From positions 248,001 through 312,000 of the forward strand of contig BSBK01003554.1 of assembly GCA_027943335.1 (NCBI GenBank): a DNA stretch of 64,000 bases. The letters are read 5' to 3'. The notes beneath the pieces are model-generated. The model saw only the letters and a program-made list of their open reading frames with translations. It had not been told where the DNA came from and did not search any database. Of the stretch, positions 24,765-48,180 are shown in pieces (position 1 is the first letter of the stretch; every line of letters begins with the position of its first letter). The translations under genes were made by a program, and so were the position numbers. The stretch is from Chamaecyparis obtusa. Its lineage: Eukaryota; Streptophyta; Pinopsida; Cupressales; Cupressaceae.

Positions 24765-27302
24765 AAATAGAATCAACTTGACAAACCAAGTTTTATGATC
24801 ATAGTCCTTGAAACAAGCTTTCCAACAAGTTTAATTTTAATATATTTAATTTAAATATTATGAATTTTATTATTTTAGTTTTACTGAACATAGATTTTTC
24901 ATTGAACATCAAGTTGTTTGTTCTACATATGTGGAAAAATAGTAAATTACTAAAAACACTAAAAATACCTACACATTAGAGATTGATGTCTGTGTACCCA
25001 CAAATTTTTTTTTTTGTGTACCTACAAAATCAGTTATATGCTACATCAGACTTTTATGTCTAAATTATAATTATTTTCACTTCAAAACTTAATAAATATT
25101 TTTTCAACAAAATGTTATGAAATCAAATGCAAATTTAGATATTGGTGTTACAAATCTAAATTCAAAAGAATCATAATTTTATCCTTTGTAGAAACAAAGT
25201 TATGCATGACATCATACACCTCACTTTTTTAAAAAGTTGTTTATCATTAAAAACTAGTTATTAAAATAGATGTAAAAAATATAATTTAATTCCAATTTTT
25301 TGAGAAAATGCATTTAGAATCTATAGATAATATCTCTCAAATCACTAGTTTTCATCATCTTCAAACTCCAGATGGTTTAGTTGTTATAGGTGTCAAAATG
25401 TCAAAATATAATTCAAAATGTTGATTTCAATGTTAAAAGTGTAACTCATTATGGGATCAATTGACCTAAAATGAAAGAAAAAAATTGTATTGTTTAAATA
25501 AGTCACCTTGGATGTGTCATCATAAGCTTGGAACTTTTCATTGTAGCTTGGAGTTTTATTCATTAAGGCAAACCACCATATAAATATTTTAAAACTAATT
25601 GATGATTAAATTATTGGTGAACACAATCAATTAACATGTGTTAGCTTTTTGCTTGCTCAAGAATATTGCTTTCTTGTTTCTTTGATATCAAATTTAGGGG
25701 TCACAAAATACATATTAGGTAAGAAGATTAATATGGATCAAGTTAGCACAAAGATTTGGTTTTCTAGGGTTTGTTGAGATTATTGTCATTAGGATATTTG
25801 TGAGGTACAAAATCATTGTGTGAGAAAGAATCATCTTCATAACAAGAATATAAAGAAATACCATTAAGCTCATCCGCATATCATCACTATACCCTAAGGT
25901 ACAATAAAAAGTTAAGAGACTCACATAGATGGAAAAAGGTGTATCAAATAGGCATATCATTAGTGCTAGAAGAGGTACAATTGTCATAAAACTCATCAAT
26001 AATGTAATCACCTAATGGATAGATAATGTCAAGTCAAGGTGTATCTCTAGACTTGGGAGAAGGAAGATCATCATTATCATATATGTGAGTGAAAGAGAAA
26101 CATGTGTATTTACACACTTGGATCCCTGAGGAAGGCTGGATCAAGAGAGGTAGATGGAGGAGATCTATCAAGATATGTACAAAGAATACTCTTACTAGGG
26201 ATAATTTCGTGAGCTAGGATCCCTAGTTATATCAAGTGCATATAGAAATGAAGTAATAGCTATATTATAATCATTTTCCACTAAAGACTTATCATTCTAA
26301 AGCATAGTAAAACAAGTAGTGAACTTGATAAGGAAGAGGAAGAAGATGTCTATGATAATACACTATAAATAATAAATTGGTTAAATGTAAGAAATCTTAC
26401 ATTAGAAAAATTAAAAGTAAATTATATCTAAAAGTAATTTCAAAATATAAATCCTAAGGCTAAAATAAGGATAGCTAAAAGAAAAGATATATAAATAAGT
26501 ATCAAATCCTCAAAAATAAGGATGTATAGATAGAGCACAAAGATGAAAGAGATAAAAGAGCATACGTAAGAATAAAATGTGAAAACAAAAAATATAAATT
26601 TGAAAACCCTAATGATGATGAGAAACTCTAAGAAGAAACAAAAAAATTCATATCAAAATAAGTTAAATGTATTAAGTATGATCAAGTATATTGAAATATA
26701 CATATATAAATTGATAAAAATTCGATAAAATTCAACTTCATGCAAAATTCTATCTCTATCAATAGACAGATCTCAAAATATTTGTTGACACTAAATAAAA
26801 TTTGAATATACAAATTTCACTATTTTATATAAAAAGAATTTTAAAAAATTGAGCGTGAACTCATTTGAAGAGTCCAACAAAATAATCACTTAAAATGGTA
26901 TGTAAAGGAGATCAACAGTGACAATGGGGTTATCTCTATGAGCTTGCTGACCCACATTTCCAGTTAGCTCATTATTTTATACTTTACACATAGTAAGTGG
27001 AGACTTTATTCAAACTAAAAATGCCCAATACCTGAAAAAATATTCCAATCCTGTATTATACCGAAGATTTAGCAGGAAGGTGAACCAAATACTCCCACCC
27101 ATTTCTAAGCTCACACATTTCTCAGTATTCACAATCCTTTGCCTTAAACAACCTGAACAAGGATCTCGGAGTGCCATCTTGATGTAAAACTTCAACATTC
27201 CTTTTTAATTTCTGCAGCTTCAGAGTATGAAAAATCAATACAAACTTTCAACAATCAATAGTGAAATAAATCATACTCTACAACAGCTCTAACAACTACA
27301 AG
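24765..27302. other. AT-rich intergenic DNA downstream of the receptor kinase gene
   Basis: I see no gene. One short minus-strand frame (25715-26011) is low-complexity and has no family motif. Positions 27000-27302 are probably the 3' untranslated region of the minus-strand receptor gene. Confidence 0.5.
27005..27010 (-). terminator. Candidate polyadenylation signal AATAAA
   Basis: AATAAA on the minus strand lies about 290 bp after the stop codon of the receptor kinase gene, a usual 3' untranslated length in plants. Cleavage site not determined. Confidence 0.45.
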
Positions 27303-38066
<10,764 letters not shown>

Positions 38067-38183
38067 ATGTCCTATGAAGTCAATACATGCTAGAAAAAGT
38101 TTCAATCCGACATATTCTATTGATTAAGACTATTGAAGAAGAAGAAAACCCTGCAACTTCTCTGGTCTATATGGTAAAGAATG

Positions 38184-38191
38184 ATATATAT
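38184..38191 (-). promoter_or_regulatory. Candidate TATA box for the receptor kinase gene
   Basis: ATATATAT on the minus strand, about 118 bp upstream of the chosen ATG, would imply a short 5' leader. AT-rich sequence makes chance matches likely. Confidence 0.3.
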
Positions 38192-38929
38192 CTGCCTGCA
38201 GGAAAAAAACATGCTAGCTGTTTAAGCTTTGTCTGGATTATATTGCTCCTCGTAGTTTTCGTCTCTCCATAACATTAACATCGTACTAAAACTAAAAAAT
38301 ATGCTTTGTATAGTTCGCCTGCCTCATTGGCTGCAGGCATTTGAAAGAGGTTTACCATGGAATTTAGACAACCTCTCAAATTTAATTGCTAGGATTACAA
38401 ACTACTCCACATCCAACGGTGTGAATCCATTTCCAGGCATGAGGAGTGACATTGTATCGTTGATGAAGGATACCGAATTTGGTCCCACAATTTTATCTAA
38501 ATTAGAATTGTTTATGCCAAGGAACTCAGCCAAAATATTGAAGGAACAATGCAAATCTTTTATATTTTTCAACAAAACTGATTACTTAAAACTGTCTGTT
38601 ATGTTATAATGACTCCATGCCTGGCCGGCCTAGACGGTTGTACTTGTGATGTTTAATCTTTTAAATTAGAATAATCAATATGGGTCAATATGAGTATATG
38701 CTGGGACTATTTTAAATTAAGTTATTTTGGAATATTCAAATTCAGTATATTTATTGATGGGACTATTCTAAATTAAGTTATTTTAGAAAAGATTCAAAAT
38801 TTATTGATTATTAGTGTTAAAACTTTTAAAAATTTGGCAGGATAGATGTTAATGTTTTAAAAATGTCATTTTTAGTTGAATTAAATGGTTGTATTTTAGG
38901 TGATATTTAATTTTTAAATTAGAATAATT

Positions 38930-39065
38930 AATGTAGTAATATGTTTGGTTATAGTTAGATAGATATAGATATGTGTGTGTGTCTACATACACATGCACAT
39001 ACACATACACATGCATGCATATATATTTATATCTATACATATACATATACATCTACACACACATA
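38930..39065. repeat. TA/CA/TG mixed microsatellite
   Basis: Runs of GATA, TGTG, CACATA and ATACAT. No coding content. Confidence 0.8.
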
Positions 39066-39866
39066 TTGAAAGTTATTTGAAAGGGTTGTAGTTTGACTAG
39101 TTGATTATAAGTGGTCAGACTAATAGTACGTCTCTTGATTACACCATCCACCAATGTTCAAACTTTCAGAGATATGATACATGGAATCAGATGGCCATGG
39201 TTGTTCTTTCAACGACTTGGTGACATAGATGTCCCTCAGTCCTTGACTCCTACGAAAGAGATATCAATATAAACTTGTGCTTCGTATCAAATAGCAAAAC
39301 AAACTTATAAATAATGTAAAAACCTCCATAAAAAATATCTTTCTAATATTACATGTGAAAAGCTTCTAAGATGCTATTAACTCAGCAAATTAGTTTTGAT
39401 GCAATTGAATAGCTCTGAATCGTGTCTGTGTTTCTCCATGCAAGCACACCAGATCATAGTGTAACAATTACTTACACCTCTCATAAATATTTGTCCATCA
39501 CATTTTAGTGATGTCATTCCTGATCGGCCTAGACAGTTGTATTTTGGGTGATATTTAATCTTTTAGATTAGAATTATCAATATAGATATATGTTTGGTTC
39601 TATTCCAAAATATAGAATATTTTTTTAACAAACCATCTGTCAAGGTTCAAACCTGTGGAAATATAATTTTAAAGATAAGACCATAATCATACAATTAAAC
39701 AATTTTACAAAATCAATACCCCTCGATCATTCATATTTCTTGTACAAAACAAACTTAATTGAATGGCTACAGCCTATAATTTGTATCAGCATTTCTTCAT
39801 GTAAGCTCGGCAGATCCTATCTTACTAAATACACCTTTTTTTTAACTTGGTCAAACCAGAAACATT

Positions 39867-39870
<4 letters not shown>

Positions 39871-39950
<80 letters not shown>
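39871..39950. repeat. (TA)40 microsatellite
   Basis: A perfect TA run of 80 bp. A shorter TAA/TATA tract follows near 40049-40070. Confidence 0.97.
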
Positions 39951-39953
<3 letters not shown>

Positions 39954-40951
39954 CAGCTGGTGGGGTTTGAGCCATATAAAAAACAACGGCATGTCCATGC
40001 ATTTACGCTGCATTTGCCGACCTAATTGGATTATTCTGAGAAGCAGTAATAATAATAATATATATATATGGAGAGGTGTGTTTAGCGAATTAACGCATCC
40101 TCTTGTTGTTCCCGCAAATCCATTATTATTTCTGGAAGAAGATTGCTTGGTTAAGCTGATAGGATGACGAGAAAGTCAGTACACTGTTAACACACCAAGC
40201 ACATAAAGCCAAGTCTTTATTAATTTATTTTTTAAAAAGACAGAGAGTTTTTGAGGTCTTTATAATATATAGAAGAAATGGGCATCTTAAGATTTGTATA
40301 TCTTGGATCTTTGTAAGGTAGAATATTTGAGGTATTTATTTTAATAACATCCACCCGTGCATCATTTAAAATTTTGTTTAAACAGTAGATGTTTTTACTT
40401 TGTTGAATAATGAGGTATATCATTCCCATCTAAAAGTATAATATATATTATAATGTACAATATACATTACATTAATTAAAAATGCATGAAGTCTTTGATT
40501 TTCATTCTAATATACAATATACATTATATTGAAAGATAGTAAAATAGGTAAATGAAGGGGCAACAAATACTTCCTTCTAATTGATATTAAATGATAATTA
40601 GATATATCATTCTTATTTAAATGTACAATATACTGAACACACTAATTAAAACAAGTATTTGATGTTCATTCTAATATACAATACACATGATAGTAAAAGA
40701 GGTAAACAAAGGGGCAACATAGACAGACTCAATTCTTGTTATAAGTAGTATTGACAAGAGGAGTACACAAGAATGACAAGAAAGGAAAGACCCATCAAAA
40801 GAAAATAGCTCACTTCAAGATCATGAAGAGGGGGATGGTATTGAAGATTGAGAAGGGAGGAATTTGTAGATGAAGAAGCACCAATGACCAAAAATGATAT
40901 TGTGGCCCGGGGAAGGATAATGTAGATGGAGAAACATGCAAATTTTAAAAT

Positions 40952-41251
40952 ATGGAAGAAAATGTGGCAAAGGTTGATAAGTTATCTCGAAATAATATAT
41001 TCTTAGAAGAAATGGAAAAATCTGTTCAATCTCGTTTTGAAGAAGCACAATATAGTTTTATAGAGGAAATAGTGGATCGAGTATTGACAAAAGAGATGCA
41101 ATCAAAAGGATTGGTGGCTCATTCAAAGAGGACTAAGGCAGAGGATTGTGAAGCAACCTCAATCAAACCTAAGAGGGGAAGACCCCCAAGGAGTTCAAAA
41201 AAGAAAGATACTATCAATCAGTTATTGATAGAGAAACACATATCACTCTAG
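40952..41251 (+). other. 100-codon open frame with an AT-hook-like motif, unrecognised
   Basis: The frame contains KPKRGRPPRSSKKK, whose RGRPP core is the AT-hook DNA-binding motif, after an acidic helical stretch. It lies directly upstream of the chromovirus remnant on the same strand, so it may be degraded element sequence rather than a gene. I do not recognise a family. Confidence 0.3.
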
Positions 41252-41327
41252 AAACAAGGAGCCTAAGTTTAGGTTGGAGAAAATCCATTAGATTAATGGA
41301 GAAGGAAAATTTAAGGGTTCAAAATCA

Positions 41328-41840
41328 ATGCCAATGAATCAAGGTCAAAGAGATTTTATTATATGCATGAAAAAGAAGGAAAAGAAAAATGATTTAAAAA
41401 AAAACCTGGTAAAGAGTGTCCTAAAGGAAGCCATAATTAAGAGCAATATGGGGGATACAGATTATTTGGTCTACCTTCGACTACAACCATATAGAAAGTC
41501 TTCCTTGAAGAAAAGTGGCATCGAGAAGCTAAAACATCACTTCTATGGACCATACAAAGTGGTACACAGAGTGGGAAAAGTTGTCTACAAGTTGGAGCTT
41601 CTATCTAAGAAAGTCGGATTCACAACATCTTTCATGTAAATTGTGTCTCAAGAAGGTACTTAGGCACCATTTCACGGTTTCCCAAGAAATCCCACTGATT
41701 GATGAAGAGGGAAAACTTTCATTGGAGCCCACAAAGATCATCGATGTCAGAGAGAGGAAGTTGAGGTCACACACCATTAGGGAGTACCTAGTCCATTAGA
41801 AGGATCTTTCAGTTGAAGATTCCACATGGGAGAGTAAATA
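41328..41840 (+). pseudogene. Chromovirus integrase C terminus and chromodomain remnant
   Basis: Three frames are needed to read it: 41328-41639, then 41545-41799, then past a stop at about 41797. The family chromodomain guides integration to chromatin; this copy is a fragment. Confidence 0.75.
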
Positions 41841-41951
41841 GATCTTGGAGCATCCGAGTCTGCAATTTCTTTTGGAGCATCTGAGTTTGTAATAATAGAT
41901 CTTGGAGCATCCGAGTCTGCAATTTCTTTTGGAGCATCTGAGTTTGTAATT
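41838..41951. repeat. 57-bp tandem duplication at the end of the chromodomain remnant
   Basis: ATAGATCTTGGAGCATCCG...GAGTTTGTAAT occurs twice in direct tandem. Within each unit TTGGAGCATC also occurs twice. Confidence 0.85.
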
Positions 41952-42664
41952 GTTTGAGGGAAATAAATTTATGGGTCGGGAGGACTATAACATTCCCAAA
42001 ATATTGAAATAACTTAATTAAATTAATTGATTAGTTGGTCCCAAATTCAATAATATCACACAAACCATTTATTTATTTAATTTAATTATAAAATAAAAAA
42101 GTAATAAATTACTATTGTCGGCCTATTTGTAGTTGAACACTTCAGGAAACTTCATGGAGACCATTTAGAAGGCCATGTTTATCATTGTAGGAAGTCATAG
42201 TGGATTTTTATGTTTCTTATGTATTTGTGATTCCAGTTGCAATTCAGTATTGTCTACCATTTTGGAGGTGCAATATCCTCCCTATTTTGGTATCTTGTAG
42301 TTTTGGAGGGAGTCACTCCTCACCCTATTCTGCTCCTCACCCTATTCTGCTTATTTGTATTGTCTCTAGTTGGCAAAAAGTTGCAATAACTGACCATGTA
42401 TTCAAAGATACTATATGTTTATTCTGAATCATTCTTTCTTTAGCGATTATTGTCTTATAACAATCCTAGTGCATGATCTTCAATTAATAATACTTCAATA
42501 GCTTCTTACAATAATCCAAAGATTCTATCTTTCGGAAGTCGAGTGTAAGGGTTCGATACCAAAGGGGTTTGTATGGGTGGCATATGGTGAAATATCATAC
42601 AAGATAGGCATACATCCTTTCTGTATGGATAAGGCAAAATAGTGTCGATGAGGAAGAGTGGTAG

Positions 42665-43476
42665 TGATGAAGGGCGCTCCCCTTAATACCACAAACACAT
42701 AATAGAAACAGAGAAACAACAACAATATGCAAGAACAGAAAATTGACTTCTTATTATCTCCACAAATGTGGAATTACAAACTCTTAGAATTACAATGTGC
42801 AAAGCCACATGGGCATTCCCTTACAATATTCTGTAGGACAAAGCCTCGAATTATTACCCAGATCTACCACCCGAAACTATCCCGAACTGCCTCAGACAAC
42901 ACTATGGACCTTTCTTATATAGGCAATTTCCACTGCTCGAGAAGGTTCTAGAAATTTAGCCCCTTAGGCTGACTAGACATAGAATTATTTATTTTTTACA
43001 ATTATTACAATAGGGTCGGCTCAAAAGAAATACAAAATATGATTTTAGGTAATCCAACTTTTTGAGGCCATAACTTTTTAACTGTAAGTCCGTTTTTCTA
43101 TTATAACCACTTTTCGGAAACACCATGACGAGATCTACAATGCCTGACACGCGCTAGCGCTAGTTAGCCAGGGGTCGATCATGATCTGAAGCCTCTAAGG
43201 CCTTCAAAATTGACCTGAAAGATTTCATACCCAAAAATCTCAATAACCTCACCAATACTGATGATGTGGCAATGAAACTCAACTGGTAGGCTGAAATGAC
43301 TGAGATGAACCTCCAACTGTGAAATCAAAACATTCTGAGATCATATGACCAACTTACTAAAAATAGTAAGTTTCCATAAATAGCAGCTCTACACAAGATA
43401 GCCCTTATTGAAAAGCAAACAAAAATATTTTTGGGTGATGCAAGATTGCCCTTACACCCAGGATGCTCCTGCATCA
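42665..43476 (-). repeat. 3' LTR (812 bp) of the chromovirus
   Basis: Plus strand TGATGAAGGGCG ... CTCCTGCATCA, matching 48181-48992 over its full length with substitutions only. Confidence 0.95.
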
Positions 43477-43499
43477 GACACCCAGGGTAATTTGAGAAG

Positions 43500-46400
43500 T
43501 GACCCTGTCACGACTCAAGTGTGCAGAGGAAAACCAAGATGGTTAACCTCCTCCTTTGCTAGCCATGATGAATCTTCAACAGGTCATCCTTTCCATTTGA
43601 CCGAATACTCTTCATATGTCTTGTTCCTTGTGCTTCTGCCAACACAACTATCCAGTATGTCTTCAATCTCTTTGATATTTGATCTGGTTGCTGAAATACT
43701 CCACTGTGCTGCTGTAACCTCATCTTCAACACCTCCTTCATGATACTCTGTCAGATATGAAACATTAAATACTGGTGAAATATTCAGCTCAGTAGGCAAC
43801 TCGACCTCATATGCATTTCCTGAATCATGCTTCTTCAGTATCTTACATGGCCCAAACTTCTTCATTTTCAACTTGTTATATGTACCAACTGGAAATCTTT
43901 CCTTCCACAAATGAACCATGACTTCATGTCCAACCTAAAATTCCTTATGCCTCCTTTTCTCATCTGCCTTAGCCTTATACTACGCATTCATCTTGGTAAT
44001 GTGCTTCCTCACCTCCTCATGGATGTTCTTCAAATATTCTACAAAATCCTCAGCTTCAGCACTACTTATTTATCCTTTATCTATCTTTCTCAACTCAGAT
44101 GCATTTCTTGGACTACTCCCATATACAATCTGGAGTGGTGATTTACCAGTGCTCCTATTGACAGAATTATTGTATGCAAATTTTGTCTGTGGTAAAATCA
44201 AATCCCATCCTGTAGGCTTATCTCCAATCAAACATCTCAGCAAATTTTTCAAACTCCTATTCACCACCTCTGTCTGTCCATCAGTCTGTGGATGATGTGA
44301 TGAACTAAACTTCAAATCTATCTTCAACTTCTTCCACAATGTATGCCAAAAATATCCAATGAACTTAGTGTCCCTATCTGAAACTATACTCTTTGGTAAA
44401 CCATGCAGTCTCACCACTTCTCTAAAAAATAATTCCGCTACATGAACAACATCATCAGTCTTCTTGTAGGGAATAAAATGTGCCATCTTTGAAAATCTAT
44501 CAACTACCACAAAAATTGAATCATGTCCCCGCTGTGTCCTTGGTAAACCAAGAACAAAGTCCATACTGATATCCTCCCAAGGCTTCTCTGGTATAGGTAA
44601 TGGCTGATACAACTCTGTATTCTGCTTCACTCCTTTCGCCATCTGACATTCTCTGCAACTCTGTACAAACTTCTTGACATCTTGCTGCAACTGTGGCCAA
44701 TAATAATTCTCACTAACCAAAGCAAGGGTTTTATCTTGACCAAAATGTCCATCCAATCCTGCGCTATGCTTCTCCTTGATGAGATTCTCCCTCATAGAAC
44801 TTCTTGGAATGCACAACTGACTCCCTCTGAATAGCATATCATCCTGAATGATGAAATCCAGCCACTTCATCCTATCTAGAGTAACAAGTTCTTTACAAGC
44901 TTTCCACACTTCACCAAAATCAGGATCCTCTGGATACAAATTCTTGAGTTCCTTGAACCCAACCACCTCAATCTGCATCTCTGTCAGCAATAGTTGCCTT
45001 CTGCTAAGAGCATCTGCAACCCTATTAGACTTTCCACTCTTGTGTTTCAAAACAAATGTATAACTCTGCAAAAACTCAACCCATTTCAAATGTCTTTGAT
45101 TCAACTTTCCTTGACTATTCAAATATTGCAAAGCTTGATGATCAGTATACAAAACAAAATCCTTAGGAAGCAAATAATGTCTCCACTTCTTCAATGCCTA
45201 AACTATAGCATAAAATTTCTGATCATAAACATAATATTTTCTCTTGGCATCATTTAACTTCTCATTGAAATAAGCAATAGGTTTACCTTCTTGGCTCATA
45301 ACAACTCGTATTGTAGTACCACTAGCATCATAGTCTATTTGAAACACCTTATTAAAATCTGGAAGTGCTAAAACAGGTTGTTCTGTAACTTTCTGTTTCA
45401 ATAGTTTAAAACTCTTATTTGCCCCATTAGTCCATTTGAACTCTTTTCTATCCCCTCTCATTGTTTCAGTCAAGGGTCCACAAATACTGCTAAAATTTCT
45501 GATAAAATTTCTGTAAAAGCTAGCCAAACCATGAAAAGATCTTACCTCAGTAGCACTCTTTGGAGTAGGCCATTCAAGGATAGCCTGTACCTTCTCTGGG
45601 TCCATTTTTAGACCTTCTGCTGAAACTACAAACCCCAAATACACTAACTCTTTCTTCAGAAAACTGCACTTCAAATTAATCAACAATTTCTCTTCTCTCA
45701 GCTTCTCAAACACCATACGAATATGCATCATATGCTCTTCCAATGTCTTACTAAAGATCAAAATATCATCTAGGTAAACAATGACAAACTTACCCAGAAA
45801 CTCTTTCAGAACCTCATTCACGAGCCGCATGAAAGTGCTCGGTGCATTGGTTAGCCCAAAAGGCATGACTAACCACTCATACAATCCTTCGTTTGTCTTG
45901 AAGGCAGTCTTCCATTCATCTCCTTCTCTGATCTAAATCTAGTGATATCCACTCTTCAGATCTATCTTTGAGAAATACACAGCCCCACTCAAACAGTCCA
46001 TAATATCATCCATTCGTGGCAATGGAAATCGGTACTTGATTGTGATCTTGTTTATTGCTCTAGAATCTATACACATCCTCCATTCTTCATTCTTCTTCGG
46101 TGCTAATACTACTGGTACAACACAGGGACTTAGGCTCTCTCGAATCAACCCCTTCTGCAATAACTCATGTACTTGTCTATTCAACTCTTCACTTTCTACT
46201 GGTGTCATTCTGTGTGCTGCCTTGTTTGGCAAACTGGCTCTTGGAATCAAATCTATCTGATGACTGATCTTCCTTACCGGTGGTAATCCATTAGGTACAT
46301 TATCAGATACAATATCCTAAAACTCATTCAACAAATCTACAACATCTACAGGCACATCCTCTACTTCCTCCTTACCAACTTTTGGAATTAAAGCAAAACA

Positions 46401-46699
46401 CACATGCTCATGCCTCATACCATCTAGAAATTTTCTTCCATCAACAAATGTTATTCTTGCATTACCACATACTTTTTCTTTGGTCTCCTTCAATGGCTTT
46501 AGCTTATGTTGCACTCCATCCTTTGTCAAGGAATAGGTATTCGCATGACCATTATGTACAATACATCTATCAAACTGCCATGGTCTACCCAACAACATAT
46601 GACATGCATCCATAGATATGATATCACATAGTACCTCATCTTGGTACCCACCAATCTTGAACTTTACTAGGCACTGTTCACTGACCATGACCTTGTGGT
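43500..46699 (-). pseudogene. Chromovirus pol: RT, RNase H, integrase, chromodomain, broken
   Basis: The protease tail is at 46317-46688 (ACHMLLGRPWQFD). RT spans 45939-46250 and 45198-45884 with [26 protein letters not shown] and the active site YLDDILIFS. RNase H is split by a stop at 45195 ([12 protein letters not shown], then LYTDHQALQYL and RVADALSRR). Integrase at 44070-45160 has the HHCC finger (HFGQDK...CRECQ), MDFVLGLPRTQ, SDRDTKFIGYFW and HPQTDGQTEVVNRS, so D,D,E is kept. The chromodomain at the C terminus (43540-43650, EDILDSC...SVKWKG, stop, EDSSWLAKEE) is cut by a TGA at about 43582. Several other stops lie between blocks. Confidence 0.9.
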
Positions 46700-48020
46700 C
46701 ATCCTGTACCCAGGCAATCTAATATGGATGTGGGTGTTTCTATCTCTTGAGCTTCAATTTTGTCACCATCTCTTCTAACACCAAATTGTCAGTGCTTCCA
46801 CTATCAATAATCACATCACAACATTTACCCTCACACTTGCATCTAGTGTGTAACAGGGTCCTCCTTTGTTCAAGTTCATTCTCACCACTCAGCAGGACTC
46901 TTATATTAATCAACATTTCTTCTCTTTCAACGTCTTCATAATTTGAGGATCTAGCATCTTCATCTACATGTGCCACTCTGGCCTAGCCTTCATTCCTCTT
47001 ATCTGTCCTTCCTTGGTGTTGAGGACATTCAAATGCTCTATGACCTTCTTCTCCATAGTGAAAACATGTTCCACGGAAGCCTCCTCTTCCTGAACCTTGT
47101 CCTCTTCCTCTTCCTCTCTGATCTTTATTGTTTTGATCTTGGAAATGATTGGAATTGTTTCCTCTCTAATTTTGACTGCTACTAGCCTCATCCTTCTTTT
47201 TTAGATCTTCATTTGAGCCTCCATATGACCATCCACCAGATCGTCCACCACAACCTCTTCCATTTTGTCTACTTTCAAACTTCTTGTTCAACTTTTCCTC
47301 TACTTTTAGGGAAAATTGGTGTGCCTCTTCAATACTGTTCATTCGAACCAAATTCAACTCCTCTTGAATGTTCAACCTCAACCCATTAAGGTAATGGGCA
47401 AATTTCTCCTTATGAACGTCTACATGGCCTATTCTGATGAGGATTCGATAGAACTCCTCTATATACTCCTGAACAGATCTTCCTGCTTGCTTCAAACTTT
47501 GCATCTTCTTTAGTAGGTCAAGCTCATAATCAACATGAATGAACTACCATTTCAATTTATCCACCATTCGATCCCATCTTGTGATTTTATCTTTCCCTCT
47601 TCTATTTTGCTCCAATTGAATCTCTTGCCACCAAATCTTCGCATGACCTTTTAGTCTGGCCTTCGCAAATTTGACCCTATCAGGATCCTCAATATCTTCA
47701 TACTCAAAATATTCTTCACATTCATTGATCTAGTCGATCAATTCCTCTAGGTTAAGATTCCCTAAAAATGTAGGAACCTCGATCTTAGGTCTTTTCCTAA
47801 TCTTGGAAATGGCTTGGAAAAGCCTTTCTTCCTCTTGATTTAAAACTTCAACTTCTCCTTCTTCATCTTCTTCTTTGGCTTCATCCTCACTTTTGCCTCT
47901 GACATTACGATTCATTCCTCTGTGAATCTCCTCTTGCAATGCTCACACTTGTCTCTATAGTTCCCTAACCTCAGGTGTTACAACACCAGCTCTTCCACCA
48001 TGTTCTCTTCGTGGAGGCAT
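46700..48020 (-). pseudogene. Chromovirus gag and start of protease, broken
   Basis: The start codon is probably at 48020 (MPPRREHGGRAG, a usual Ty3 gag start). The capsid region has IEVPTFLGNLNLEELID, then IHVDYELDLLKK, then AHYLNGLRLNIQEELN. The knuckle reads CFHYGEEGHRAFEC, with the second zinc cysteine changed to tyrosine. At 46740-46976 the protease shows VIIDSGSTDNLV. In-frame stops occur near 47730, 47550 and 47163. It is related to the gag-protease element at 13462-17261. Confidence 0.88.
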
Positions 48021-48166
48021 TTTCGTGCTTCTTGCCGAAACCCTAACCATGGTCTTGGTGCAAACTGCCTCACAATTGGCGATCTGTTTACATAGAAATC
48101 CTAACCCACGGTCCTGGTGCAAACTACCTCACAATCAGTGATCTGTTTACACACTCAGGAACTCCT

Positions 48167-48180
48167 GCTCTGATACCACT
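48167..48180 (-). promoter_or_regulatory. Primer-binding site, initiator Met tRNA
   Basis: The minus strand reads AGTGGTATCAGAGC directly after the 5' LTR; TGGTATCAGAGC is the canonical site. Confidence 0.93.

Larger units (their letters stand above)
38192..40730. other. AT-rich upstream/intergenic DNA with short dispersed repeats
   Basis: A phrase GGTTGTATTTTAGGTGATAT with a trailing TTAAATTAGAATAAT occurs three times with variation, near 38634, 38887 and 39534; copies 1 and 3 are also preceded by GGCCTAGAC. TGGGACTATT-TAAATTAAG is duplicated at about 38703 and 38758. Another block of about 170 bp, including ATTCTAATATACAAT and GGTAAA...GGGGCAACA, is duplicated at about 40445-40570 and 40620-40720. 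No gene is supported. Confidence 0.6.
41328..42664 (+). mobile_element. 3' end of an old Ty3 chromovirus (integrase tail, chromodomain, start of LTR)
   Basis: The plus strand carries VYLRLQPYRKSSLKKSGIEK and HHFYGPYKVVHRVGK, the integrase C-terminal region of chromoviruses, then frame-shifted chromodomain sequence (RSHTIREYLVH...EDSTWES). After a short duplication comes GGTCGGGAGGACT, a plausible polypurine tract, then TATAACATTCCC, a likely diverged LTR start at 41986. The 5' part is missing. The right edge is unclear; the chromovirus at 42665 inserted close to or within it. Confidence 0.8.

Noticed and set aside
38067..38105. Upstream in-frame ATG (38105) as start of the receptor kinase
   Set aside because: It would put 13 extra residues including D and H before the hydrophobic core; the ATG at 38066 gives a standard signal peptide.
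38301..38609. 102-codon plus-strand frame upstream of the receptor gene
   Set aside because: No motif or family similarity recognised; AT-rich DNA yields such frames by chance.
39847..40167. Plus-strand open frame of 106 codons
   Set aside because: A third of it is an Ile-Tyr run produced by the (TA)40 microsatellite.
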